DNA of 64,000 nucleotides from Thysanoteuthis rhombus (Eukaryota > Mollusca > Cephalopoda > Oegopsida > Thysanoteuthidae): the NCBI GenBank assembly GCA_963457665.1, contig OY735219.1:20220619-20284618 (forward strand), read 5' to 3'. The first letter of the stretch is position 1. Every line of letters begins with the position of its first letter. The notes beneath the pieces are model-generated. The model was not told the DNA's origin. It was given only the letters and a program-made list of their open reading frames with translations, and searched no databases. Made by a program: the position numbers and the translations under genes. Shown one piece after another: positions 22,611 to 35,700 of this stretch.

Positions 22611-25600
22611 TTATTTAATTTATCGTAGTGTAGGAATTTCACGACTAACTTGTCCGGTCAAAAACATAAATTAGCAATTCGGCTTACGATATTTTTTTCT
22701 TAACGGCGTTAAAAGTAAATTGATTGGAAGGAAATTGAAAGGGTTGTAGATGCTTCCAACTTTAGCTTTGACCTGTTCTATTTTACCAAGCTCATTTTTT
22801 CTGGATTCTTTGCCAGGAAACTTGTATTTATTCTTGCACCAATTGAAACTGTCCAAGGTGATTCTTTTAGTCAGTGCTTTTTTTTTTTTTTTTTTTTTTT
22901 TTTTCCTTTTAGCCACTACATCCTCTTTAATAGCCCCGCACATTTAGAAATGGGTTCTGCCAATCTTAAATGAATTTCAATGTTATGCTCATTCCGATAT
23001 TATGCAAGCAGCTGAGGATTCACAGGTTGACCCCCTCAGCCTACCTGAAAGATCGCACCGCCTTTTGGAATTACCCAGGCCCCCAACGGTCATGCTCCCC
23101 GGTTAAGAACTACTTTAGTTTTCAGCTTTTTTCTTTGAATTATCACTTTAAATAGTACGGGAGTGCACCCAAATATTAACAAATAATTCCTGATACTTTC
23201 TTAGCTATACCGAAAGGAAAACGTCAACTAAATCTTGAAGAATAAGTCTCTTCAGTGTTTAAACTAGTCTGGCTTGCTATGTATGTACAGACGAAACCAA
23301 TGGACCTAGAGGGCTGAAAATGTAAATTTATTCCTTGTCTAAAGATGCTGTTCGGAAATTCCTCCCATGTTGGAATTTCTTTTGTGGAAGGAGGGGTTCT
23401 ATTTGCAATGCTGGTTCCTACTAAATTGACCTTTGTGTCCAGTATTCGTGTTTTGTTTATTTGGCGTTCACTCTTGAATTTTTTTTTATCCCTAACACAG
23501 CTACCTACCAAAAGACATTAACTATACGGTAACTATTGAATGACTAACTTGAACTAGATAGGTTGAACCTAGTAACCTGAGACAATCATAAGTCTCTATT
23601 TCATTGCAATTCTCAATTACAGCATCAACTTTTCTTCTGTAATCCACTGAGTCGTTGGAATACCAACGATTTTATCATTTGGGGGGGGGGGGGCGGGTCA
23701 AGGACCTCACAGAACCCATCCCTCCTATCACACCTTATTTCCAATCTAATCCGTCTCCTCGATTGTGTCTTAAAATTTACCCATTGCTGGTGGTAGAAAT
23801 TGATTTCCAAGGACGTTGATGCAAAATGGATAAACTGTCGGAGTATAACAACTTTGGACTGAACTAAAAACTTCCTTATTTCGAGATAAATGTTCTAGAT
23901 ATCCACTAAAAATAACTTTTCCAGCCCAGGACTTCGGCTACAAAGTATGTCTATTCCTTGGGAATCCGTCGCGAGCAATACCATCCAACTTAAACAAAAG
24001 GGTCATGGGTCTTCCCTTGTGCCTTAGTTATACTAGTCGCGCAGACTATACAATTTTCTCTTTGACCATATGTACGCGTGTGGGCGCTCATATTAAACCG
24101 ACCTTGTATCAGATTTGCCCATTTGGAAAGAATTAAAATCCGCTACAAATTCAACTCTTCTTGGAGATCACTGGTGACCAGCAAGTGACATGACTGAACC
24201 GAAAGTCACTTGAAACTGCGTAACTTTGTGGTACCCACTTTATCCGGACATGGGAGGTGTCTGTCTACCCGGTGCATCTTGAACGCTTCTTGGCCATGAC
24301 TCTTAACACAGAATATTCCGAGCTTAGAGACTCCCAAAGACTGCAACATAACTTGTTTCTTCATTTAGTTTTATCCAATAAGTTTTATTCCATTTCAACT
24401 TAATTATTGGACACGAACCGACTCAAATACATCAGCTGTCTTCACACATTTATAACTACTTTATTCAATTTTCCAGTTTGAGTCCAGAAGACGCTTTATA
24501 TTCCCCAAGATGTTATGTAAATATATTTACACTTTTTTTCCAAACCATCCTATGATATAGGAATACTTGTCACCCTTATTTGGGTTTCGGGACCCTTGTG
24601 CTATAACCTAATCCTAGTCCAAATATTTGAAGCAATTTACTTGTTCAGATATCTGAGATTTACTTCAAAGAAAAACTGGTTATTTGACAATTGTATTTCC
24701 AGGTTGCATTTAATATGGCAGACCTCCAGGGTTTTTTCTTTTGAGGGGTTGGGGTAAACTTCCACTTGTATGTACCTGGAAGGTGCACCAAATGTTGCTC
24801 CCAGCATAGCATTCTAGTCGGCCATCACCCTCTTCGAAATGGGTTTTTTTAACGACTATTCTCGAATACTGTTTCTGACACTTCTTGCCGTGTCCACGAT
24901 GCTGCCATTGAGCTTCAGTAAAAATTGGTACGATGTAGTTACGTAACTACCTGAAATAAATTGCATGCTTTTAAATTTTTCAGCTGGAGTTTGAAAAACT
25001 TCAGAAATGTTTCAAATAATTTCAATTTCTCTTTATGAAGTGGGCTTGAAATAAGAGCATTTTTCCAGCTACGTAACATTACAGTTCATAAATTCAGTAC
25101 ATTAGTTTTTAAATCATTAAGCACCTCGAATGATGAGGTTGTTGAACAACTTAGGCAAATCCAAAAAATCTTCCACTTTGAGTCTAGAGATACGAAAGTG
25201 GTTTGAATCTTCATTTTGTAGAAATCTTGGTTAAAACTTCAATTATAAAGCGATGTTTGGATCAATCGACTAATATCTTTCTCTGGATTAATGTCATCTC
25301 TACAAAACAAACCTGTGCTAAAGGAGAAATGTCAATTTCAAAGGATTATCAATTAACCAAAAGATTTTTGCATTTAGTTAACTTCTTCCTTATCTCCATG
25401 GCACACTTAACAAACGTTTTCTCTGATAATCACTTTAAATATTTCTGAAAATAAAAAATATCAAATACAATTAGAAAAGTGAAACGGTCGTACCATTCAC
25501 TGAAAGTGCATTTTTTATATTAAACTGAAAATTACAAATTTCAGTTAATCGTAAAACAGCAGATCGGCCGATGTTAATTTGCTATTGGTCACTGGTTCAA

Positions 25601-25800
25601 TCCCCGTGTGGAGTTGAGATTTAAATCAGGATAATCAACTGTTGAGACGTTGGAAAACTACATTTAGATATTGCAAGATTATCTGACCCCCTGAAACGGG
25701 CAACCGGGCGAGAACAGTCTACCACCGTGATTTATTTCTTCATTAGGTTTATAATCTCACCACCCCACATACTTTGGTTGCTCTATTTACCCCTAGCTTG
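22610..25800. other. No host gene recognised
   Basis: A long T run at 22,880-22,904 and a G run at 23,681-23,692, with a small piece of dispersed repeat E at 23.25-23.35 kb. The rest is unassigned AT-rich DNA. Confidence 0.4.
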
Positions 25801-25912
25801 CAAGTGGATTCTTGCCTTTCCCAAGTGCATTAATGTGGAGAGCACATAAGTAGCCTCGACCGAAACTCTGTTCGCCGATTCTGTTCTGTATCGGTCACCG
25901 TTGCACCAGCCC
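25801..25912 (-). mobile_element. tRNA-derived SINE family A, copy 2
   Basis: On the minus strand: GGCTGGTGCAACGGTGACCG, then ACAGAATCGGCGAACAGAG, then GTCGAGGCTACTTATGTGC. It aligns block by block with copy 1 and includes the shared tail block whose plus-strand form is CTTTCCCAAGTGCATTAATG. Confidence 0.6.
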
Positions 25913-27775
25913 TGTACTTCCTATCTCTTGATTTCACTGGAAGGATCATTTGTCATTGGCTATATGTATATATACGTATTTATACATATTTTAAAACCTC
26001 CTTGATGATCCATTGAATATGCATGCCAAATCACATTCTATTACGATAGATGGGAATCAGATCATTATTGGTGAGAGCCAACGAATACTTTGTCTTCGTA
26101 GAAGAGGGAAAGCTAAGTGTAAATTTTGCACACATATACAGCCTATTTGGAGCCCCCTGGAACCCTTTTATGCATTGGGTAAAGAGATTCAACTAAAACT
26201 GATTGTGCATCTTGTATATTCTACAAAGATACTGGGAACTTCGAATTAAATGCTTAGTTCAAAAGAATACACGACGGTGGGAGGCATGATCAGTCCTCTG
26301 CATAACTAGTAATAACCCCAAGACAAATGGGTGAGGAGATTTTAGCCTTCTCTTCATTTCAAACTGCTCATTATGTATTTTGTTTACAGTGATAAATATC
26401 TGACTTGTGTATCGTTATATACATCTACATTTATGTAGTTATAAGTAACAGAACAAAGAACGAAAAATTCAAAAAGGCCATGGAAAATAATTTCCTTCAA
26501 AATTTATATAAAAGAATATCCTTGCAAGAATCAGTAAAAAAAATATTATATCCATGTGTTCAGGGTTCATGATCTTTAACGAATCTTCAAAAATACTAAT
26601 ATATTGTGCTAAAGGTTCCCCTACACTTTACAACCAATTTTCTTAGCTCTCTCTCTCTCTCTCATATTACGCCCCTTCGAGGTCGTAGGTCCTAGCCCAC
26701 CTAACCGTTTCTGTACAACGTCTGTTTGGTTTTCAGTCTGGATAGCACAAAGTGTGTAAGAGTGAAACAAAAATGTCTTTCAAGATTTCCTCCAAGCGGT
26801 TGCATCCTTTTGACGATTTTTATATAACCTACCATTCATAATGGAACTAAAATGACATTTTACTTCACAAGATTCCCAACATTTATATTTCCTCTTCACT
26901 GTTTGTTCTTGCCTCTCGAACTATCCTTCATATATCTTCCACATTTACTAGAAGATCGACTTTACTTTAAAAGACTTGAAGTGCGATTTATTACACTATG
27001 ACGTATCAATTATACAATTTCTTTTTTGGGTGGAAGGTATAAATTAGGCTTATTGCCTTACAAGCAATACCCACTATGGGTTCTTATAAATCGTATTATA
27101 TATTTCCTAGATAAATTGAATCAACATATCAGTACTTACGATGGTAAATAGATGACGCTCACAGAACAGACAAAATCAAATTATTAGACAATAATTCATG
27201 AATGATTAAATGAAATATTTTCTCATGGTCATTTTGAGACCACTTCAGTTTATATTCATTAGATCTGTCTTATTTATATATTATGAACTTTTTCCAAGCA
27301 AGTATTGTCTTAGGGAAGATATAAAGATTTTCTGTATCTGTGCCGAATTGTCAACATATTTAGCCAAACCAACTAAAAAAACTGAAACCTATGCGTCACG
27401 CTATTTAACATTGTACTCTTTACTGTGTTTAAAGAATTTTGTTCTTTTAGAATAAGTTCTAGTCGGTTTAGTTTTCAATGTGTCTATGTTGGCTTTGTCC
27501 CTAGGGACTCCGACAGTGTTAGATTGATTTTTGTAGGTTTGGACCTGTTAGAGTTGATATTCATTGTGCCGATCGTGGTCACATCAAAACTGATCGAATC
27601 GGTGACATCCTTCATATTCGACGCGAATTGATCTCCGTGATTGTGGAATACAATGTGTTTTGAGTTCATTGGAGTTTATTTGTTGGGGGGGTTCTCCAGT
27701 AGTACATCAACCAACCTGGAATTTCTTGTATTTAAGGTTTTTGATATCGGTATCCTCCTTCACAAGTTTATGGTG
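25913..27775. other. No host gene recognised
   Basis: AT-rich sequence with a short TC tract at 26,646-26,663. No element or exon could be supported. Confidence 0.4.
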
Positions 27776-28160
27776 GAACACTCTTTTAAAGATTCGCCAG
27801 ACTTATCATGGGCATCGCGGAGCCAATACTTCCTGAACATCTCTAGTTATGCCATCTCATTTTTCTTCCGGAAAGTTTCTCGTGATCTGTTGGGGGGTCC
27901 ACGTTGTGTTGTGATTTCCAATGGCTGTCGGTCATTCTTGCAACATGACCAGCCCATTGCTATTTGAGTTTTCTAATGGATTCTATCTCTGACCGTTTTT
28001 CTAACATTGTGCTGTCATGTGATGTTGAGCATAGTTCTCCCTCGTGTGCATTTTGTACAGTTCTGTTTGAGACTCTATCCTCTCATAAGGTTATCTCGTA
28101 AAACCAACCAATATCTTGAGGTTCCACGTTTCAGCTTCGACATCACTCGTCGTGAATAAC
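27775..28160 (-). mobile_element. RTE-type LINE 3' end
   Basis: Minus-strand broken frames read QWAGHVARMTDSHWKSQHNV and SEIESIRKLK, and the 3' block CGATGCCCATGATAAGTCTG matches CGACGCCCATGATAGAGAAG at 2.15 kb. It is 5'-truncated and has lost its tail. Confidence 0.8.
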
Positions 28161-28974
28161 ATCAATGTTCGATCACACATGCGCACTTGTGAAGAAATGT
28201 AACGACCTTGAAAATAAAGGAAAGGATCAGTAAAAACGTCTTACGGTTTAATAAACTGTATCTTCTAAACAAGAGTCGTGTGCCATTTCAAACGATGGAG
28301 TCTTTGCGGGTCTCTTTGGCTTAATAGCTTATCCTAACCAAGTAAAGATTAGTGTCACCCAGAAGCAAGTAATGCTGATCTTTACTTGACTCAATTTTTG
28401 TAGCTTATTTTTTCATTTGACTTAATTTTTCTAGTCCCAGCTTAAAGACTGCATGCTGTTGGCCACACCCTTGTAAGAAACTGAATTTGTCCTTGGGATT
28501 GTGACCATCATTTAATGGTTGAAGGCGGGAAATAATAATTTACTGAAAGCAATGAAAGTCTTAAATCAATCAAGGGGGAAAAAACTTGTATATAAATTCA
28601 TTATGAATAAATATGGCTGTAACTGGCAAATCCTCGTAAAAGACATGATTTCTCAATAGGTTTGAACCTTGCAATTAATGATTGAGAGTGCATATTGGTA
28701 TTTCTTCTGAGGTAATCGATTATTAAAACCTTGAAAGAATGGGGCTTTTTTTATTCTGACCAAACTTTAAATGCTTTCATGTAGGTTTGCTGTTCAAGGT
28801 CAGATTTGGACATAATTGGTACTGGACGACGCTCATTGATTCTGGAAATAAATAGTTGGTACTGAAGGAAAATTTACAAGAGAAGCCCTTGCACATAAAT
28901 GATACGACATTGATTTTTTTTTTCCTTCTTAGCTTAGTCTGAAAGACTTCAATTTGTTTGAATATTTTGGTACT

Positions 28975-29040
28975 GAAGCTACTCGATTTGCTCAAAGACC
29001 ATACAAATTTGGTCTTTTGTGGCAAAAGAATCTGATAAGC
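28975..29040. repeat. Repeat pair I, copy 1
   Basis: CAAAGACCATACAAATTTGG, then TCTTTTGTGGCAAAAGAATC and TTGGTTT, resembles 37.61-37.69 kb. Confidence 0.35.
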
Positions 29041-29429
29041 TTGGTTTGATCGGGTTTATTAGTCCGAGCCACAAATGTCTGTTAGTTAAATTCCCCTGCA
29101 ATTAAGACACCAAATTAGGTTTTCTTTGGCAATGGATAAATATTGGATATTTGAAGAACAAAATGACCTTCCCCAGGACCCAAAGAGTTGTATTTCCAAG
29201 ATTACCCTTGCCTTGGTTCTCAATTCCTCACGATGTGGGTTTCTCACCAAAGTTGGTCCGGTCTTTCTTGTACTCTTCTGTGCAAAGCAACGGTATGACA
29301 GGCGAGAACTTTTTAACCCAAAGTCGTGTAAAAGAATTTTCATCTATCTCCAATGATAACCTGGAAAGAATGAGGAAAAATACGATACAAAAGTCAATTT
29401 TTTTTTTTCAGGGGGGCAGTCTTTAAGTT

Positions 29430-29762
29430 TAACTTGGCTAGTTGCATTTACTGGCCCAACAATATTGCAGTTCCTTATGGTTCGAACCAATGAAGTTAGA
29501 GCTGAAAATTGTAACATTTGTTTTGAACCCCCACCCCTTGAATGGATTCTTAGTGGGATTTTGGTTTTGTGCTAAGTTGGTCCCTTCGTTTGTATCTGGC
29601 TGTACTCACGCTTGTTCTTAGATCACCTACCCAACAAAAGGCGAAATTTGTTTATTGATGACCACCTTTCCCAAATCAATTTTATTGATCATTCCAAACA
29701 CTGGATGATCGATAAACGTGACTGTTTCTATTGAGTGACTAACCAAACCTTCCTGGATATTC
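29430..29762 (+). repeat. Dispersed repeat E, copy 5
   Basis: TGCTAAGTTGGTCCCTTCGT, GTATCTGGCTGTACTCACGC, TTTATTGATCATTCCAAACA and TTGAGTGACTAACCAAAC match the copies at 2.6-2.8 and 12.7-12.9 kb. Shorter pieces of the same family appear near 23,250-23,350 and 58,800-58,900. Confidence 0.58.
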
Positions 29763-31424
29763 TTTTCACTCCAGACAGGCGAAACCCTCTCCACGGAATA
29801 CTCTCTTTGCCATTCACAATTCTAAACGAAGAGACGTGGTCAGCTTTGAACCAACACGAACGATGGGATCATCCTTTGCACATGCCACCGATGTGCCTGA
29901 GGGGATTTAGTTTTTACAGTCTCATAGAAGGAAGTTTGCACATAAACGGACCCTCAAAATTGTCCAGTTTTCTTGATGTCTTGGTGGTACCATTCGGCTA
30001 ACGGGGGTGTGGCAAAAGAAAAGTACTGTTTGGCTTGAAGGATGCTAAAGTTGGCAGTTTTGTCCCCCCAAAATCATGTCTCACCACCGTAAGGAGCTTC
30101 TGAACATTTGGGAATTTTGTGAGGGTCCTAAACATCTTTTGTTTCCTGGCTCAACAATTTTGAAAATTATGGCTGATGTGGAGAGCGTATGAAGATGAAG
30201 ATTCTTCCAAACTGCAAGTGTTTTACCTTGTTCGGTGGGTGGGGATAATTCTGAGCTACCCCTAGCGGCCAACTATCTTTTTGTTGGTATGGGTTAAACC
30301 GGCCTGGTTGCTGGAAGTCTTAAGACTGGAATATTTTGGATTTTGTGGAAGAATTTTAATTTCAGGAATGTAAAGCCCTTCCCAGGCTGACGTCTGTTTT
30401 GAGCCTTGTTCCGGACTCAAATCCTCAGTTTCAGAAACAAACTCTCCCTTTCAAACTTTTTACATAGACTAGACTAACACAATAGCAGATTTTCACTTTT
30501 CGATGTATCAGTTTGGCAAATGCAACATAATCTATGTTCTAGCTTTTTCTCTCTGATTCTATTCGCCGAGAGAATTGCTTTGTTGGTCATAAACTACTTT
30601 TAAATATTTTAAACTTTCATAATTGCACTGATGCTGAGAGTCTTCTTGCTTTCGATACTTTATATCGACGTTGCTGTATCCCAGTGTCAGGTTGCACTGA
30701 TTAACAACCTTCTCATTACTTGAACCATAACTTTGTTTACTATGTGACTCTTACGAAACTACTCCACTTCTCTTCACCTCAGCCTTGCGAACTGTTTCCA
30801 AGGTGTGACTGTGCAAAAAAGCACTTAAAACTCAGTGCGTGACTTTACACTCAACAGAATAAGTGGTAATAAATGACGTCACAGTAGCAATGAGACTACC
30901 CAATAACTTGCTAATTCTGCCGGTCACAAATTTAACATTGACACATAGTAGATTCCATATGATACTCGATATATTTGACTTGAAATGCAAAATTTAAATT
31001 TCAAAAGCAGTCTGTAAAATTTTCAAAATCTTTAAATCCATTAGTTCTTTGTCATGTTTGTTTTTTTTGGGGGGGGTGCTATTTTTTTTACCGTCGGATG
31101 TATAGTTTAGTTTTGAACAAGTCTTCACAAACCTTTGCAACCCCTTGATGAGATGAAGTCTTTCGTAATCTCGCTCAGTTATGGAAATAGGTATAACCAT
31201 TATCTACCTGTGACTTAATATTAGAAAGTACTAGAAATGGTCAGATTGCAAAATATTCATTTTTCTTTACGAAGATTTTAACCAAACAAATTTTCAAGTT
31301 GGTGAATTGCACTGAATTACCTTAGATGAACCACCAGTACATTTCTGGATAAACAAGACTTTTCGAGTCATACTTCAGCCCTTGGCCATTCAAACTTGCT
31401 AAATGGTGCCATTATCTGTTTACT
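29763..31424. other. No host gene recognised
   Basis: Open stretches here are short and unlike known families. One CRE palindrome stands at 30,874-30,881. Confidence 0.35.
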
Positions 31425-32660
31425 AGCGATGCAAGCATGTCGGGTGATAGCATGCCGACAGCGGCTCCTATAACCCCCGTGCCCATCTGTTTTGATGGCA
31501 CCGTCATAAGACATACCGCCGACGCACCTGGGAAATGTTGATTACGCCCCTCTACAGAGGGAGGGGTGCATATAAGCTGCCCCCCCTCCTTTAACAAGTT
31601 TTGGAGTCTATGCAACTCTGGGCGGTACCAGACAGCCAGCGGAGTTGACATGCTGAAGGCACTGTTAGCCTCCCTCAATGTCCCAAACCTGTCGTATACT
31701 GTCACCAACCTGGACCACAGTCAACGGCTATTTTATTTAGGGAAGATGGTCGGATCCTCCACGTCTCGCCTACCTGGCTCGACGTAACGGAAGTTGAGAA
31801 CCCTAAAGACTTGCTGCTGAACTTTGGCTCTTTTGTCAGTTTCTGGGTCCACACGACAGATGTGTACCCGTCTTCTCTTTTTAAGAACCTGTTGGCCCTC
31901 GACGTTGCCCCCCTACCCCCGGGGTGGACTTCTCAGTCTCTTCTGAGAGGCCGGCTGTGGTGTTTAGGTTTCGGGGAGACCTATGTCTAATTTTTGGTGA
32001 GTTAGGAGTGGTAACTGTCTCCACTGGCTGTCTGGACTCGAGTTTGTTCAGAAGTGCCGCTGCCGCTTTTCCTTTTTGTCCGTCCTAGACTAGCACACCC
32101 CCTCAGCTCTAGCCCTATCTGCGTACTATTGCAGGCTTTTTCCCTTCGGACTGTCGGTGCCATTTGGTGTTGGAGCAAGTGGAGACTGAGGCCCCACTAT
32201 TTGGGTCTTCCTCTCACCTTTCCCCACTGCTTGCCACTCTCCCTCCGACCCCTCTTTGAGTGTCCAGTGGGCAAATCTACGAGATTCATTTTTGACAGTT
32301 CTAGTAGAGATCTTTCGTTTAGGCGGCCGACTTCTCACTGAGGTGACTACTCTCGCCCCATATCCAACAAACTAGCCGCCTACCTTTCAACAATAAAAGG
32401 CAGTTTTCTACGGCCGTCCACGTCCAAATAGTGGGAATGGCCAGGAAAGCTTTCATTAGATCGAAAAGTCTTACCTCGTGCATGACCTGGGAATCAACTG
32501 AGACAGTTTCCCCCGTATTTCAGAAATGCTCCGATATGTTCTCGGTAACACCGGAAGGGACCCTATGGACCACTATCCTGGTCTTTTTTGCAGCCCAGGT
32601 ACTCCATGCGAAGCGAGTGATCCCTCGTCTGGAGTTCCTTCTGCATTAGGTAGATGCAGT
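31425..32660 (+). other. GC-richer, coding-looking stretch of unknown origin
   Basis: Composition shifts towards GC and C/T-rich codon-like text for about 1.2 kb. Open plus-strand pieces include MLKALLASLNVPNLSYTVTN near 31,650 and LLNFGSFVSFWVHTTDVYPS near 31,820; a minus-strand open stretch covers 31,412-31,708. No family was recognised. It may be the remains of an inserted element, possibly virus-like, and should be treated as a fossil. Start, end and strand are uncertain. Confidence 0.3.
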
Positions 32661-33554
32661 GTTCTTTGTAGGTAGCAGAACGTCCCATGGGGCAAAACCG
32701 TCGCCTTTCACTACTTGTTTTGCCTGAACTCCTAATCTAGTTGATTTTATCAGTCTTTTGACCAGATAAAAAAAGGCAAACACTTTTTTTTTTCCCATTC
32801 AATGTCCTTTAGTTCCACCAGGTCCACCAGCAAACCATCTTTTTACGAGGTGGATCTAAGTGTTTATTCCTGGGGGAGAGGAGAATGCCATATGTTAGGG
32901 CAGCCACAGCTTGTTTCTGTTTTTTTGTTTTTTTTTTTTTTTGTCCCACCGGAATAGACGAGTTCGTATTCCCCTCTTCTCCTTGGATGAGGGTCTTATC
33001 ATTTTTTCCCTGTCTTCCCCTCTTCCTTATCGGAAGAAAACAAAGCCCTTCTGGCGCCGTCAAATACAAAAACAAGACAAAAAAGTAAACTACCTTGGTG
33101 GTCTAGAACTTGATGGGGCGATATCCAGTCCGGGATCCTTTTCTTCGCTCTTTTTGTCGCAGTCAGTTGTCAATTCAAACCACTTCTCGCTGCAAAATCT
33201 CTTTGGAAATGGTGTCTTCCACTAGAACCGGAAGTTGTCTACTCTTCTGAGAAGTCAGTACCGACAATTTCACCAGCTAGGGATACAGCGTCAAAGGACC
33301 CCAATCTTTGTACAGCAGATAACATTTGAGCCAAGAACTCTTTCCTGCTCTATGAATAGTGGTTCTCGTCCAGGAATGAAAAGTATTCCGTATTATGAAC
33401 TCTAAATGGCCATTTTCTTCTCTTGGTGTATACATGGCCTCTGAAAGAGCTCTTATGCTTCATGCCCATTTCAAACAGATACAACACAAACAGACAGATG
33501 GAAATTCATTCTTAGTCTGCGCTACGGTAAACAAGGGAATCCATATGGTCCCCG

Positions 33555-33700
33555 TCGAGAATGACAAATTTTTCGCGTTGTTGCTGTTATGGCGACTTCT
33601 TTAACTTGGTTAAAAAAATAGATTTGTCTTTTCCAAATCTGAATATTGTGGGGCTTTTCAGTTCTCTCCCTGAGGTTTTTCTTTCCTCAAGAGTTCAAAC
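33555..33700 (+). repeat. Direct repeat pair H, copy 1
   Basis: GTTGTTGCTGTTATGGCGAC, TAACTTGGTTAAAAAAATAG and TTTCCAAATCTGAATATTG recur in altered form at 34.66-34.8 kb. Confidence 0.45.
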
Positions 33701-34659
33701 GATCGTCAAATCACTTTGAAATGGTTGGAAAAATGAGGCTTGTTCAAGTAGCATTTGTGATTAGACAGTGTCTAGTAAGGAGCTAACTGTCAATATTTGA
33801 AAGCAATATTGGCTGGTTGAACCGACTTCTACTCTACCTTCCTGTCTCATAACAGTGTTGGTTGTATCATTCGACATCTTGGAAACCCAGAGTTATCCTC
33901 CCCTTTCACTGGTTGCTTCCCAAGGTGAGAACTTGGTCTGCCATTGGATTTTTTTGTCTGATTATCGAATTGTAACTTAAATCGAAATAGCATTGAACTA
34001 TGATGGAGTATATTTGAAAATAGATTTCTTTGGTCACTAGTTGCATAATTCTTTCAAAGGTTTTAGAATATTCCTGTGACCTCCAATAATCCTTGCACAC
34101 TCTCCTCGAATACTTCTGCGGCAACTCTAAAACATTGGAGACAGAAACATTTCCTTCGCTGCTCTACAAAATAGTAATTCTTGGTCAAGTGTAAAGAGTA
34201 GTATTTTAGATTACGGACTTTTTTATAACTTTCGGCCATTCTAAAAAATTTTTATCATGGGAGGCCCCCCCTAAAACCCGTTTCTGGCTCCAGAACTCCC
34301 TATCAAACCGTCAGAAATTTATTTTAATCTTTTCTGATCCTACAAATGTGCCAGACATTATTCATACTTATCTTTCCCGGCTTCAGGTAGGGGGTTCTTT
34401 CTCATCCTTTGCTCTGCCAACAATAATTTCTAAGCAAAGGTGAAGACGAGTACTTAAAGTTTGGGGCTTCTCTTCCCTAGGGACAGTCATTTTTACAACT
34501 TCTCTTTTGGGATCGCAGCCCACTTGTGGGTGGGGGCAATCCCTTGTGCACAAACAGCTGGAAATTAATTTATCTTTAATCTAAGGCTTCCTAAAAATGC
34601 GCCAGGAACACTCGAGTAGGTAGGGTATGAAGTTCACGTTGAGAACGGCTGACTTAATT

Positions 34660-34800
34660 TCTAACGTTGTTGCTGTGATATAACTCCCTTAGCTTGGCAA
34701 AAAATAAGCTTGTGTTTTCTTTTCAAATCTGCTGGATATTTAATGAGAATTTTGAAATGGGTTGACTCCACTTCAGGTGCTCGTCAGTTCTATTTCACGT
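34660..34800 (+). repeat. Direct repeat pair H, copy 2
   Basis: GTTGTTGCTGTGATATAACT, TTAGCTTGGCAAAAAATAAG and TTTCAAATCTGCTGGATATT parallel 33.56-33.7 kb. Both are followed by a CAGTTC block. Confidence 0.45.
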
Positions 34801-35279
34801 ATTGCAAGCCGAGACAAGGAAAACTTGTAATGTGGTAAACCAGGCTATGGATAGATGATTCTGTAGCCAGCGTAAGGAACCGCAGCAGATTGGATATTGT
34901 TGGAGTCATTTGTGGATCTTTCCAGTCCTTTCCATGTGGGAGGGGGCGGTTAATGGTGTCAACCATTTTTCAGCAGTTTAGTAGGCACTCTCAGTCAAGG
35001 CGTTTGAAGACTATTTCGTTTGCCTCAAACGATTCTCTCATAATTGTCAAGCAAAGATTACTAAATTTGGCCTCCGGTGGCACCGGTCAGTTTTACAAGA
35101 CTAATAATCCGCTCCCGAAAAGTCGTTTCCAGTAATTTCAGGGACCGGTAATGTGCCAGGTTGTATGAAAACAGGCCTATGTGACAACTCTCCCCCCACC
35201 CCCACCCATCTCCCTCGAAGTAGCCAGAGAGAGACTAAATACAACGTCAGACAGCCTCAGGGGCTCCAGGTTTTAGATT

Positions 35280-35700
35280 CAGTTATCATTGGTAATCTTC
35301 CAAAGTTATAGATGGTGGAAGATTAGATGGATTCATGCTTTTCCCAATGGGATTAGTGTGAAGTGAACATAAACAGCCTCAGTCAGTTTGAACTCTGCTC
35401 ACTGATTCCATTATACATGTTATAACTCTACTCCTCCGAACGTAGTCTAAACTGATATTTTTGATAAATTTGCACTGAAAAATGTAGAATAAATCCAATT
35501 GTCGATTCAGTTATCAACATAGGCCTTTTCAAAACCTTTGTGCTAAAGTTTGCTCAGATTCTAGTTGGCCGACCGTAGTCAGGAGATCCGAATGTTACCC
35601 CCCTCCTAACTCAATTTTTTCGGATGGGGTTTGGCATAACTATCCTTGGTTTGATAATCACTAACCTTCGATCTTACTTAATGCCAACTTGGTAAAGATT
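35280..35700. repeat. Larger repeat unit containing SINE A, copy 1
   Basis: Similarity to 39,800-40,250 continues past the SINE. Shared blocks include GTAGTCTAAACTGAT versus ATAGTCTACACAGAT, CAATTGTCGATTCAGTTATC versus CAATTGCCAATTCAGCTGAC, TTGGCCGACCGTAGT versus TGGGCCGACAAGCTAGT, and ATCCTTGGTTTGATAATCAC versus ATCCTTGGTTCGATAACCAT. The unit is about 420 bases. It may be a longer element that once took in a SINE, or a duplicated segment. Confidence 0.6.
35328..35440 (-). mobile_element. tRNA-derived SINE family A, copy 3
   Basis: The plus strand shows GATTCATGCTTTTCCCAATG, GTGAACATAAACAGCCTCAG, GAACTCTGCTCACTGATTCC and CTCTACTCCTCC, the reverse of the family A head and body. It sits inside a larger repeat unit shared with 39.8-40.25 kb. 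Confidence 0.6.

Larger units (their letters stand above)
32661..35280. other. No host gene recognised
   Basis: T-rich lines (32,784, 32,925) and repeat pair H. A protein-like open stretch at 33,395-33,604 (GVYMASERALMLHAHFKQIQ) has no recognised homologue. Confidence 0.35.
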
